A stretch of 26,404 bases of DNA. It comes from a virus. Location of the stretch: positions 1 to 26,404 of IMG/VR virus record IMGVR_UViG_3300008116_004797; one strand, 5' to 3'. How positions within the stretch are numbered: the first letter of the stretch is position 1; the number at the start of each line of letters is the position of its first letter. The position numbers and the translations under genes are program-made. A model generated the notes under the pieces. The model worked only from the letters and a program-made list of their open reading frames with translations. It had not been told where the DNA came from and ran no database searches. Shown piece by piece: positions 6,462-13,862 of this stretch.

Positions 6462-8372
6462 CTACTTAACTGGGCAGAATCCTCCTTCACATTCAGCTAG
6501 CTCCATTTCAGATTCTTTTACTTCAACAGAGGTAATTGGCTTAACATTCTTAGTCATCTCTAGATATTGCTCTTCTGTAATGGTCTCATAAGGAGCTTGA
6601 TCGAAGCCGTGACCGTGGTATAACAAGAACGATACTGTCTTCATTTCATGGCGGAAGTGCTCTTTCAAGTACTTCTTGATGTCTTCGATGTCTTCTTTCT
6701 TGTAATATACGGTACAGCTTACAGAGTTATCTGACCATTCAGCTTGCATACGGCGAACCATATCCATCTGCGTCTTCCAGTCATAATCTGCGGCAACAGG
6801 TGTAGTTGCAGGCAGTTTACAAGGAAATGATATTACCATTGTAGACTTGTCTTCTGAACCATCAAACTTTCTTTGGTATTCGATGTGATAGCCGTGTTGA
6901 CGACATACTTCAACTAGTGGAGACTGTGAAGAGATTCTTACACGACGAATGTAGTAAGGACCTGCTGGATTAGGATGCACTCCTGGAGTTACACCTGCTA
7001 ACAAGCTGAGTGTACCGGATGGTTTAACTGTAGTTAGTTTAACACTAGTTGGAAACTTGTGCTTAGCAGAATATTCTTTATCATATTCACGAAGCCATAC
7101 ATAAGCATCTTTCAACCAGCTACGCTGCTCTTCTGTGGCTTGAAGAATCCCTGTCATACCAATTCCCATTCTCATGTTCTTGTTAACAATAGTCTCAGTC
7201 TCTTTCAAAGAACAATGAAGAGCTAGAGAGTGCTTGTTCATGCGGTATGCAAATGTGATAGCTTCTTTTAGCTCATCGTAAGAATCGATGTTAGGTAGAT
7301 ATACTTCAGCTAAACAACATGTTTCAAAGTTAGCAAGTGATTGCTCAGCACAAGGATTGAAGCCTTCTACTTCTGGGTCTGGATATTGTGTTTCACCTGT
7401 ACGACCAACTGCTTTAGATAGCTCTAGGTTGATAAGACCGTAAGGTTCACCTTGGTTATAAGTCTCCCAGAACTCAGGAAGTAGATCGTCTGTATTCTCT
7501 GGTGCTACAATTGAGTTATTACTCATAGCTCTCCAGTTAGGAATAGAACCAAGATCCCAACGCTTGGCTTTCAAATACTCGATATCATCATAATCACCAA
7601 TAGAGATCTGTGCAGAACGACGAACGTTTCCTGCTACTACCACCATACCAATAATGTTCATGATATCTAGACAGTCAATTGGTCTTAACTTCTTGTTAGC
7701 ACGACCATTCAATATCTTGTTGATCTCAGCAATACCCCAACACAAATCTTCTGGGCCAGACGCTGTACCACCAAATCCTTTGATAGGAGCACCTTTCGAT
7801 CTGATCAACATTGTAGAATAAGAAAAGCTTTCTCCAGAATAGAAATGAGCTTTCAATACTTTACCTAGAAGTTTAACCCAACCTTCACGAGTATCTGGTA
7901 CAATGAAGTCAGCGTCTTTAACATCTTTACGTTCAATCTTAACTTTGCCTTTTAGTTTAGGTAGTTGATAAACGTTATGCTTTTGAATATTGTAGCCAAC
8001 ACCAGAACCTAGCATCAACATTTCAAAGGCCCATGTGAATGGTCTAATAGGATTGTTAACTGTAACGAATGCGCAGTTTTGAAGTGATGGTAGACCTAGC
8101 TTCTCTACAGTCTTTGTACCAAGCTGCCACATAAAGCGACCTGCTGTAGAGAACTTCAAGTTAAGCCTCATCTCAGCGTACCTCTTTTTCTCTTCTTCAG
8201 TAAAGCCAACTTTTAACTGCTTGTCTGAAGCGTCTAGTTCACGTTGTACAACTTGCCAAAACTCTTCTGTTTTAGAATTAGGATCATCCTCTTTTAGTCT
8301 TCTAGCATAAGTTCTTTTGAATGTAATGTAGCCAATTTCGCCCCAAGGGATAAGAATGTCCTTTGATTCCAT
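6462..8372 (-). CDS. nrdJ: Adenosylcobalamin-dependent (class II) ribonucleoside-triphosphate reductase
   Basis: This 636-aa enzyme reduces ribonucleotides to deoxyribonucleotides using vitamin B12. The pattern matches the monomeric Lactobacillus leichmannii RTPR type. Seen: the first redox Cys in SLQNC (C100, equivalent of C119), the radical-site motif NPCAEQSL (C341, equivalent of C408), the second redox Cys at C352/C353 (C419), the TTVKPSGTLSLLAGVTPGVHP loop, and the C-terminal swinging pair CEGGFC (C628, C633). The set is complete, so the enzyme should be active. The length is a little below the ~730 of the Lactobacillus enzyme. It supplies dNTPs for the polymerases around it and needs cobalamin from the host. 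The 113-base leader (8373-8485) holds a short GGTCTC/GAGGCC hairpin but no riboswitch I can support. Confidence 0.94.
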   Translation of the reverse strand: MESKDILIPWGEIGYITFKRTYARRLKEDDPNSKTEEFWQVVQRELDASDKQLKVGFTEEEKKRYAEMRLNLKFSTAGRFMWQLGTKTVEKLGLPSLQNCAFVTVNNPIRPFTWAFEMLMLGSGVGYNIQKHNVYQLPKLKGKVKIERKDVKDADFIVPDTREGWVKLLGKVLKAHFYSGESFSYSTMLIRSKGAPIKGFGGTASGPEDLCWGIAEINKILNGRANKKLRPIDCLDIMNIIGMVVVAGNVRRSAQISIGDYDDIEYLKAKRWDLGSIPNWRAMSNNSIVAPENTDDLLPEFWETYNQGEPYGLINLELSKAVGRTGETQYPDPEVEGFNPCAEQSLANFETCCLAEVYLPNIDSYDELKEAITFAYRMNKHSLALHCSLKETETIVNKNMRMGIGMTGILQATEEQRSWLKDAYVWLREYDKEYSAKHKFPTSVKLTTVKPSGTLSLLAGVTPGVHPNPAGPYYIRRVRISSQSPLVEVCRQHGYHIEYQRKFDGSEDKSTMVISFPCKLPATTPVAADYDWKTQMDMVRRMQAEWSDNSVSCTVYYKKEDIEDIKKYLKEHFRHEMKTVSFLLYHGHGFDQAPYETITEEQYLEMTKNVKPITSVEVKESEMELAECEGGFCPVK

Positions 8373-8485
8373 TTTAGTTTTAGTTTTTAAAATAGTTTAT
8401 ATAATAAAGTGGCCTCTAAGAGACCGGTAAGCCTTCTAGTCGACAATATAACCTGTTTCTTAATCTTAAGTGATAAATGGTTCGA

Positions 8486-8707
8486 TTAAGAACCTGGTAG
8501 GATAGCTCCTTTAGAGCTATTTTGAGACAAAACAGAATTACCTGTCTTCTGAATCTGATTGATCCTAGAGGTAGTTAATCTATCAAACTGATTATTTGAA
8601 GTAGTATTAAGTTGGGCAATCTTATCGTTATATCTTACAGGAGTAGCTTTAATACGGAAGTTATCTCCTTTGGTTGCCTTTTTAAGTAGATCAATCAAGA
8701 AATTCAT
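8486..8707 (-). CDS. Small hypothetical protein
   Basis: A 73-aa basic protein I do not recognise (MNFLIDLLKKATKGDNF...). The N-terminal ten residues form an amphipathic helix; the rest is Asn-, Ser- and Thr-rich, likely poorly ordered, and ends AILPGS. It lies between helicase and ribonucleotide reductase, with an ATATTTATT box 18 bases upstream. A virion-associated or regulatory role is possible, but nothing in the sequence decides. Confidence 0.6.
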   Translation of the reverse strand: MNFLIDLLKKATKGDNFRIKATPVRYNDKIAQLNTTSNNQFDRLTTSRINQIQKTGNSVLSQNSSKGAILPGS

Positions 8708-8725
8708 AGGTGTCTGTTTTTCTCT

Positions 8726-8734
8726 AATAAATAT
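8726..8734 (-). promoter_or_regulatory. ATATTTATW box upstream of 73-aa gene
   Basis: Coding-strand ATATTTATT, 18 bases before the ATG at 8707 in the short gap after the helicase gene. Confidence 0.5.
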
Positions 8735-8739
8735 CGGCT

Positions 8740-10125
8740 TTAGATATTCAGCTCAAAAAATTTCGAAGCCAGATATGCCTTCTCATCACGATCTAGACTG
8801 GAGCTATATCCTTTGTTAGATCCAGATATAGGAGTCGAGGTTTCTATGTTCAATTCGTCATCGTCTAGACTGTCAGGGTTGATCTCAATTGATCCGTTGT
8901 TGGTACTGATCTTGGCAGCATACGTCATACCATCCATACCATAACGGTTTTTCATAATATGAATACGGCCTGTACCATTTACCTTGTCTTGTCTCTTTCT
9001 AGATAATGACATAGCAAAGTCTGCGATCATCATCTTGTTGTAAGATCCTGCTGCCTTGTCACCTTCGATTACATCGTCTTTGGCACCTGCACGATTAACC
9101 TGTGATACAGTCCAAATTGGCACTTTCAACTCTCTTGCCATACCTTTGGTAGCAGTGTACACATCATCGATTGCATCTTTAGGATCAATTGACTTAGTCT
9201 TACTCTTCAATAGATCAACATAGTCTATAATAACCAGATCAGGAGGGTATCCTAGATCACGACACTTTTGGATATGTGACTCAATGGTATGTGTAGTAGC
9301 TTTTCCCATAGGAAACTCTTTAATGATCAACTTACCTTTTACCTTAGATACAGCTTCTTCAATAGCAGCTCTATGTTTATGCACAGCTTGTACATCGATT
9401 CCGGTAAACAATGAATCATATCTTTTACCTACATAGTACTCGGACAACTCTAGTGTGTAGTGACAAACAGTATAACCACGTTGTACTGCCATGGCACCCA
9501 TATTAACTAGCATCCATGATTTACCACCGCCAGGATTTCCGAATATGATACCTAGGTCACCTGAACCAAGCCCTCCCATTAGCAGTTCATTCACGTGTGG
9601 CCACGCTGTAGGAATAGCTGCTCGTTCTTCTTCACGATATCTGGTCTCGATGTCTTTCTCGTATTCGTGGCCTATTGATTTGTCTTGACCTGCTTTTAAC
9701 GCAGCGTCCATCATATACTTAATATCGTCGTACTGACCTTTCTCTAAAAGGCCTACTGAATTCAAGATAGCTTTCTTGATTTGTTGATTCTTACAGAAAC
9801 TACTGAACTCTTGCTCTACATACTCGCGATCTTCATTAGAAGCCTTCAACGCTTCTTTTAACTGCTCGACTACTGATACTTTCAATACCTCATTCTCAAT
9901 CTTTCTAACTTCAACTTGTAGTGCATCTACAGACTGCGTTGTATGATACTTGTAGTAGTAACGTAGTATCTCACCAACAATCCATTTATGTGCAGGATTG
10001 TCAAACATTTCGGTATCTAAGATATCGTTAATGTTTTGTAGAAACTCTTTGTGCTTAAGTAAGCTTGATAAAACCTTGATTTGAAAACCAATACCGTACT
10101 GCTGTAACTGATTTAAGTTCGACAT
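8740..10125 (-). CDS. dnaB: Replicative DNA helicase (DnaB / T4 gp41 family)
   Basis: A 461-aa protein with the RecA-type motor of hexameric replicative helicases. The N-terminal ~150 residues are helical and match the DnaB-like N domain. Walker A is GNPGGGKS (residues 196-203, K202); the H1a/H2-type strand VCHYTLELSE follows; Walker B is LVIIDYVDLLKS (D301); and a sensor-like segment WTVSQVNRAGAKDD follows. The C-terminal tail is acidic and Ser-rich. It unwinds DNA ahead of the polymerase and normally recruits a primase, which is not in this window. The gene starts 2 bases after the exonuclease stop, so it belongs to the uvsX-exonuclease-helicase unit. Confidence 0.95.
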   Translation of the reverse strand: MSNLNQLQQYGIGFQIKVLSSLLKHKEFLQNINDILDTEMFDNPAHKWIVGEILRYYYKYHTTQSVDALQVEVRKIENEVLKVSVVEQLKEALKASNEDREYVEQEFSSFCKNQQIKKAILNSVGLLEKGQYDDIKYMMDAALKAGQDKSIGHEYEKDIETRYREEERAAIPTAWPHVNELLMGGLGSGDLGIIFGNPGGGKSWMLVNMGAMAVQRGYTVCHYTLELSEYYVGKRYDSLFTGIDVQAVHKHRAAIEEAVSKVKGKLIIKEFPMGKATTHTIESHIQKCRDLGYPPDLVIIDYVDLLKSKTKSIDPKDAIDDVYTATKGMARELKVPIWTVSQVNRAGAKDDVIEGDKAAGSYNKMMIADFAMSLSRKRQDKVNGTGRIHIMKNRYGMDGMTYAAKISTNNGSIEINPDSLDDDELNIETSTPISGSNKGYSSSLDRDEKAYLASKFFELNI

Positions 10126-10127
10126 AA

Positions 10128-10754
10128 CTATTTATACTTTTGTAAATTGTGAAAATGATTGAATAACCATGTTTGTACATTTTGGATTGAGTTGCCTAAC
10201 TCATCCTCATGATACAATGTAAGAAATTTCTGTGAATCGTAACCTTTATTTGGATTGAGTAGAACACTTTTTACTTCCTCTTCTGCTTCTTCTGGAATGT
10301 TAGGCCTTTTTAGATCCATTAGCCTTTGATTGATCCTAAGTTGAAACTCAAAGTTCTTGATCGACTGTAGTATCTTCTTCTTGTCATCACACTTTGCTAG
10401 AACATCATCTAGAGTTACTAGATCGTCTTTAGCCAACTCAGGAAACTCTTTCAACATTGTCTTAGATCCAAGCCCTTTTACTCCAGGTATATTATCTCCA
10501 GAATCACCTAATAGTATCTTTTGCGTCAAGAAGTTATTAGGGCTAACACCATACTCTGAAAGTACTAGATCATGGTCATAGAACTTCTTCTTTGTAGGCG
10601 AGTAGATAGTAACTTTATCAGACACTAGTTGTAGATAGTCACGATCACTTGACATGATTGTAACTTCACCAGGAAGCCTTTGACTAATATAACCAATAAC
10701 ATCATCGGCTTCTATCTTGTCGATAGAGATAAGATCTACTGGTAGTGTCTTCAA
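10128..10754 (-). CDS. 5'-3' exonuclease (FEN / T4 RNase H type), C-terminal part of a split gene
   Basis: This reading frame carries the second half of a flap endonuclease: KIEADDVIGYI, IMSSDRDYLQLV (acidic metal-site cluster), and the helix-hairpin-helix region LGDSGDNIPGVKGLGSKT. The nominal start at 10754 is a TTG inside the conserved domain, so it is not a real start. The same frame is open back to 10883 and continues the protein upstream with RLYPDYKGNRG, the normal sequence before this region. The N-terminal half is in another frame at 11059. Together they should make one enzyme that removes RNA primers and flaps and supplies the 5' nuclease missing from the polymerase. As it stands the gene is disrupted. 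Confidence 0.85.
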   Translation of the reverse strand: MKTLPVDLISIDKIEADDVIGYISQRLPGEVTIMSSDRDYLQLVSDKVTIYSPTKKKFYDHDLVLSEYGVSPNNFLTQKILLGDSGDNIPGVKGLGSKTMLKEFPELAKDDLVTLDDVLAKCDDKKKILQSIKNFEFQLRINQRLMDLKRPNIPEEAEEEVKSVLLNPNKGYDSQKFLTLYHEDELGNSIQNVQTWLFNHFHNLQKYK

Positions 10755-10771
10755 ATAGAAGATTAGTCTTA

Positions 10772-11059
10772 CTAATTGTTCAGTAATAGAGTCAGACTCT
10801 TCTTGCTGTGATTCAAATGAATCCCAAGTAGTAACTCTACTAAGTCCACGGTTACCTTTATAATCTGGGTAAAGCCTAACGATCTAAGAAAACCGGTTAA
10901 ACCTCCAATATGTGATAGGTCTTTGTTAACCCAACCAATAGCAGCGAATGCTCTCAAGAAGGTGTTTAGTCCGTCTATTAATAGCACTCGGCTGTCTACT
11001 GAGTCTAGGGTTTTCTCCTCTTTTAAAGAGTCGAATATTTTTTTGTATTCTGGGTTCAT
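10772..11059 (-). pseudogene. 5'-3' exonuclease, N-terminal part, frameshifted after residue 63
   Basis: The first 63 residues are a normal FEN-type N-terminus: RVLLIDGLNTFLRAF with metal ligand D29, then HIGGLTGFLRSLGF. After that the frame reads a nonsense tail to a stop at 10772. The proper continuation (RLYPDYKGNRG) is in another frame starting at 10877. By comparison with T4 RNase H, about 25-30 residues containing a second Asp (VFD segment) are absent, so this is a deletion and not a single-base slip. The junction bases AGGCTTT are read as part of LGF on one side and RL on the other, as expected for loss between short direct repeats. The ATG overlaps the uvsX stop by one base (TAATG). 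Confidence 0.8.
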
Positions 11060-12129
11060 TAGTCTGCTGTGTCAAATATATCTGGTGATAAGGCTGTTTC
11101 TTCTTCAACTACATCGAAAGACGTTGATCCAAGGACTTTCATCCATTGATCAGAGTACTCTTTCTTATAGTTATCAAGCTCCTTCTTATCATCATTGATA
11201 AATCCGTGCACAGTCATAATGACTTTATTAACAGCTGTAACACCAGTTACGTGATTCTTATCACAGCTAATTCTAGTTCTCTTAGCGAACTCTACTTCTT
11301 TACCATTTTTAGTAGCCTTGATCTTGTTTGTACCTGCTCTTGCAATGTTACCAAATGTGATAACTAAAGATGAGTCAAAGTACATGGTGTTACCACCTTT
11401 GTTATTGAGTGTAGGCTGACCCATTGGTGAATCAGGCTTTGCTACCCACACCTTATTAACTGCTACTAATGTATTGGTATATGGTTGAGATGCTTTACGT
11501 GATAATACAATACGCTGGTTAATGAAGTTACCAAACTGTTGTGACATGGCGCCTGCATTCCATTCGTTATTGTTTGTGCTTTTCTCAATCGACATTCTAC
11601 AAGGAATTGATCCAACTGAATCCCAGAAGAAGCAGATGTTGTAAGGAAGTGTTCCTCTCTTTTGCTCATCTAAAATATCAGCGATAAACCCTGCTACGTC
11701 TTCAATACACTCAAGCCTTTCACGATCGATATATAAGAAGAAGCCTTTGTAGTCTACAACTTCTCCAGTTGCAGGGTCTGCTATCTCTTCAAATTGAAAG
11801 CCCATCTCACGAGCGTGATTCCAATCCCACTTCATCTCTGTGATAATAAACACAGGTAGTATTCCTAACTTTTGTGCACTAACAGCTGCTTCAAGTAGCG
11901 CAGTTGTTTTACCAGTATCAGAGTGTCCTCTTAAAAGTGTAATGTGACCAACAGGAATACCAGGAATTTGAAGTGTATCTTGAAAGGCTTGTGATAATGG
12001 TATCCAACTTTGTTCTTTGAAAACAACACCTGCAGATAAGTTCTTGCCTTTCTTAAACTTCTCTAGATCAGCTGTTCCTTTGATTGCACTAGATATAGTG
12101 CTAGTAAGCGATTCTTTTGCTTTTGCCAT
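11059..12129 (-). CDS. uvsX: UvsX / RecA-type recombinase
   Basis: A 356-aa RecA-fold ATPase that forms filaments on ssDNA for recombination-dependent replication and repair. Walker A is GHSDTGKT (residues 68-75, K74). It is followed by the strand VFIITE with the catalytic Glu region, Walker B CFFWDSVGSIP, and an L1/L2-like region ending with NNKGGNTMYFDSSLVITF, as in the T4 UvsX/RecA family. The C-terminal tail is acidic (EEETALSPDIFDTAD), as is common for recombinase tails that regulate DNA binding. It lies directly downstream of the ssDNA-binding protein terminator and overlaps the exonuclease start by one base. UvsX works with gp32-type protein, which is the neighbouring gene. Confidence 0.94.
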   Translation of the reverse strand: MAKAKESLTSTISSAIKGTADLEKFKKGKNLSAGVVFKEQSWIPLSQAFQDTLQIPGIPVGHITLLRGHSDTGKTTALLEAAVSAQKLGILPVFIITEMKWDWNHAREMGFQFEEIADPATGEVVDYKGFFLYIDRERLECIEDVAGFIADILDEQKRGTLPYNICFFWDSVGSIPCRMSIEKSTNNNEWNAGAMSQQFGNFINQRIVLSRKASQPYTNTLVAVNKVWVAKPDSPMGQPTLNNKGGNTMYFDSSLVITFGNIARAGTNKIKATKNGKEVEFAKRTRISCDKNHVTGVTAVNKVIMTVHGFINDDKKELDNYKKEYSDQWMKVLGSTSFDVVEEETALSPDIFDTAD

Positions 12130-12145
12130 ACAAAACTATTGAGTT

Positions 12146-12172
12146 AAAAAACCCTGGCTTTTATTGCCAGGG
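12146..12172 (-). terminator. Strong rho-independent terminator after ssDNA-binding protein gene
   Basis: On the minus strand GCCCTGGC and GCCAGGG form a 7-bp GC-rich stem (12152-12158 / 12166-12172) with a 7-base loop, followed by TTTTTT. It begins 8 bases past the stop at 12181, so much of the transcription should end before uvsX. Confidence 0.9.
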
Positions 12173-12180
12173 CTTTGTTA

Positions 12181-12987
12181 TTAAATATCGAACAAATCAT
12201 CAATTGCCGAATCTACACTTGGCTTAGTTGTACTAAGAGTGTACTGACTGTTTGCTGGTTTTTCCCATGGCAAATCAGATGCTGGCTTAGATTCTACAGT
12301 GTCAGCAGATTCTTTCAACTCTTCTTCAGGGTTCAAATGCTTAAGTAAAGCGTCTTTCATATCTTCATAGCTATATCTTTTGAATTGAGCTAGAGGATCT
12401 GGTTGGTTTTCAAGCCATAGTTTTACTTTGTTAGCATCTTCTGATAAAGGAGTTGCTTTTGTTCTTACACGCACAGTCGATGTGTTGTACATCAAGCCTG
12501 TTGTTTCTTTACCAGCTGTTTCAACTGTAATGTCACGGCCAGTAATAGGATCTGTGTAATCTCCTACATCCTCATCTTCAGCGATAGAAAGTAAGTCCAT
12601 GTAGACTTGCTTACCAAACTCCCAAAGACGAACTCCTTTGTCTTCTTCACCACGTACAATTACAGGTGCAAAGACACGCATTTTTGGTTCAAGCTTCTTA
12701 GCTAATTGCCAATTGTCTTTTTCGCTAGACTTACGAAGTCCTTGTGCAAACTCAACAATAGGGTCTTTTTCACCAAAGTTAGTTAATGCCATCATAGAAC
12801 GGTTGTTGATGCCATAGTGCATGTAAACCTCTTTGAATGGATTTTGTTTGTTAAACACAGAAGGTACGATACGCACCGAATGTTTACCCACGGCTGGCCT
12901 CCAAATGGTTTGGCTCAGATCTTTCTTTTGTCCTCCACGTGGATTCTGTAGAGCCGACAATCTTGATTTGATGACTGATATGTCCAT
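12181..12987 (-). CDS. ssDNA-binding protein (T4 gp32 type)
   Basis: A 268-aa protein with the gp32 layout: a basic N-terminus (residues 1-30, ISVIKSRLSALQNPRGGQKK), a core OB-fold region with HSVRIVPSVFNKQNPFKEVYMHYGI and EKDPIVEFAQGL, and a linker ending in the acidic tail VDSAIDDLFDI that binds partner proteins. In T4 gp32 the core also holds a zinc site with cysteines; I see no cysteines here, so the zinc site is absent. The gene is bounded by terminators on both sides and has its own 66-base leader with inverted repeats, which suits an abundant, self-regulated protein. T4 gp32 represses its own translation through leader RNA structure; the same here is an inference. Confidence 0.88.
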   Translation of the reverse strand: MDISVIKSRLSALQNPRGGQKKDLSQTIWRPAVGKHSVRIVPSVFNKQNPFKEVYMHYGINNRSMMALTNFGEKDPIVEFAQGLRKSSEKDNWQLAKKLEPKMRVFAPVIVRGEEDKGVRLWEFGKQVYMDLLSIAEDEDVGDYTDPITGRDITVETAGKETTGLMYNTSTVRVRTKATPLSEDANKVKLWLENQPDPLAQFKRYSYEDMKDALLKHLNPEEELKESADTVESKPASDLPWEKPANSQYTLSTTKPSVDSAIDDLFDI

Positions 12988-13016
12988 ATATAACTGTTTT
13001 GGTAAATGTAATGATT

Positions 13017-13042
13017 GTTCTAGAACGGAAAAAATCGTTCTA
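13017..13042 (-). promoter_or_regulatory. Inverted repeats in leader of ssDNA-binding protein gene
   Basis: TAGAACG / CGTTCTA (13021-13027 / 13036-13042) can form a 7-bp hairpin with an 8-base A/T loop. GTTCTAGAAC (13017-13026) is itself a 10-bp perfect palindrome sharing one arm. The element lies about 30 bases before the ATG and could be an RNA element for autoregulation or an operator. Confidence 0.5.
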
Positions 13043-13053
13043 TTAAGTGAGAT

Positions 13054-13076
13054 AAAAAAACCCTTGTAATTAAGGG
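13054..13076 (-). terminator. Rho-independent terminator after 96-aa gene
   Basis: CCCTT / AAGGG (13061-13065 / 13072-13076) form a 5-bp stem followed on the minus strand by TTTTTTT. It separates the polymerase-2 unit from the ssDNA-binding protein gene. Confidence 0.78.
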
Positions 13077-13094
13077 CTTTTCATTTATTTTGTT

Positions 13095-13385
13095 TTAGAA
13101 TCCAATGCTTACAAGATCTAGATCTGTTTCTATCCAACGAATTTTAAGCACTAGTAATTTTTTTAACTTCTCTGAAGTAAGACGGGTATCTGGTGTGTCT
13201 ATATCTACAACCACTCCACGGATACCATCAAATATTTGAGCGTGTTTGCCACCAATTATTTTTTCAAATGCTAAAACTTGCTTTTGTTGAACCGGAGTTA
13301 AGTTTTCAAGACTTGTTCTACGGGATTCATTTAATATGCCAGCAGTTTTTTGTAGCTTTTGTACCTCTGTTATATGCTTTTTCAT
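13095..13385 (-). CDS. Hypothetical protein, 96 aa
   Basis: I do not recognise this protein. The N-terminal half is helical and charged (ITEVQKLQKTAGILNESRR, then LTPVQQKQVLAFEKIIGG); the C-terminal half has beta-like segments (GVVVDIDTPD and LKIRWIETDLDLVSIGF). There is no membrane segment. It lies just upstream of a terminator and before the ssDNA-binding protein gene, and its ATATTTATT box is only 3 bases from the ATG and overlaps the stop of the upstream gene. A replication-accessory role is conceivable from position only. Confidence 0.65.
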   Translation of the reverse strand: MKKHITEVQKLQKTAGILNESRRTSLENLTPVQQKQVLAFEKIIGGKHAQIFDGIRGVVVDIDTPDTRLTSEKLKKLLVLKIRWIETDLDLVSIGF

Positions 13386-13388
13386 GCT

Positions 13389-13397
13389 AATAAATAT
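13389..13397 (-). promoter_or_regulatory. ATATTTATW box upstream of 96-aa gene
   Basis: Coding-strand ATATTTATT, 3 bases before the ATG at 13385 and touching the stop codon of the preceding gene. Confidence 0.45.
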
Positions 13398-13825
13398 TAG
13401 ACTGCAACGATCTTATGGATAGTAGTGTTTAACTTTTTTAGGTCGTCACCTTGAGTCAACAAGATAGAATTCTTATAGTCGTTCCAGTTGATCATGAACG
13501 ATGTATCTAGTACGCCATTATTTAGCTTCTTGATCAAAGTGTTCAAGGCGTTAATGGTATAAAGAGTGTTTGACTCTTTCTTTCTATGGAGTAGGATAGT
13601 ATTAGGAAGGATCTTAGTCTGGCCACCTTGAAGTTCAATATTGTAGGTGCACATGTATTCCTCAGACTCTGGAGAAGCCAAAACGAATATCTTTTTATAT
13701 AAAATAGTGTACTCTCTGTTTATCTCCCTAAGGGTATCGTCCAAACCATCTTTGGAAGAGAAAGTACAAAACAACTTGTTCATAAGCGATTCTGCTGTAA
13801 TTTCAATTATTTTGTGTTCTTGCAT
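13397..13825 (-). CDS. Hypothetical protein, 142 aa
   Basis: I cannot assign a function. The sequence looks like a compact alpha/beta protein: EHKIIEITAESLMNKLFCTF, a central KIFVLASPESEEYMCTYNIEL strand pair, TILLHRKKESNTLYTINALN, and the end WNDYKNSILLTQGDDLKKLN. No signal peptide, membrane segment or catalytic motif is visible. It lies directly downstream of the second polymerase and upstream of the 96-aa gene, in one run with them that ends at the 13054 terminator, so it may be a polymerase or ssDNA-binding accessory factor. It has its own box 17 bases upstream. Confidence 0.7.
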   Translation of the reverse strand: MQEHKIIEITAESLMNKLFCTFSSKDGLDDTLREINREYTILYKKIFVLASPESEEYMCTYNIELQGGQTKILPNTILLHRKKESNTLYTINALNTLIKKLNNGVLDTSFMINWNDYKNSILLTQGDDLKKLNTTIHKIVAV

Positions 13826-13842
13826 AACTTTTATTAATTAAT

Positions 13843-13851
13843 TATAAATAT
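13843..13851 (-). promoter_or_regulatory. ATATTTATW box upstream of 142-aa gene
   Basis: Coding-strand ATATTTATA, 17 bases before the ATG at 13825. Its reverse complement is TATAAATAT, which contains the T4 late promoter sequence TATAAATA but facing away from the gene. Confidence 0.5.
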
Positions 13852-13862
13852 TGAATATAGTA

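Noticed and set aside
8373-8485. Possible cobalamin riboswitch in the leader of the B12-dependent reductase
   Set aside because: There is a short hairpin with GGCCACT resembling part of a B12 box (GCCACTG), but the leader is too short and lacks the other conserved blocks, so I do not call it.
10129-10136. Perfect T4 late promoter TATAAATA on the coding strand just before the helicase ATG
   Set aside because: It consists of the last codons of the exonuclease (KYK and the stop), occurs once, and helicase is not expected to be a late gene. It is probably coincidence, though a single mapped RNA 5' end would revive it.
12131-12138. Bacteroidota -7 promoter match TAGTTTTG before uvsX
   Set aside because: It lies one base before the ATG, so transcription would start inside the gene; probably a chance match in AT-rich DNA.
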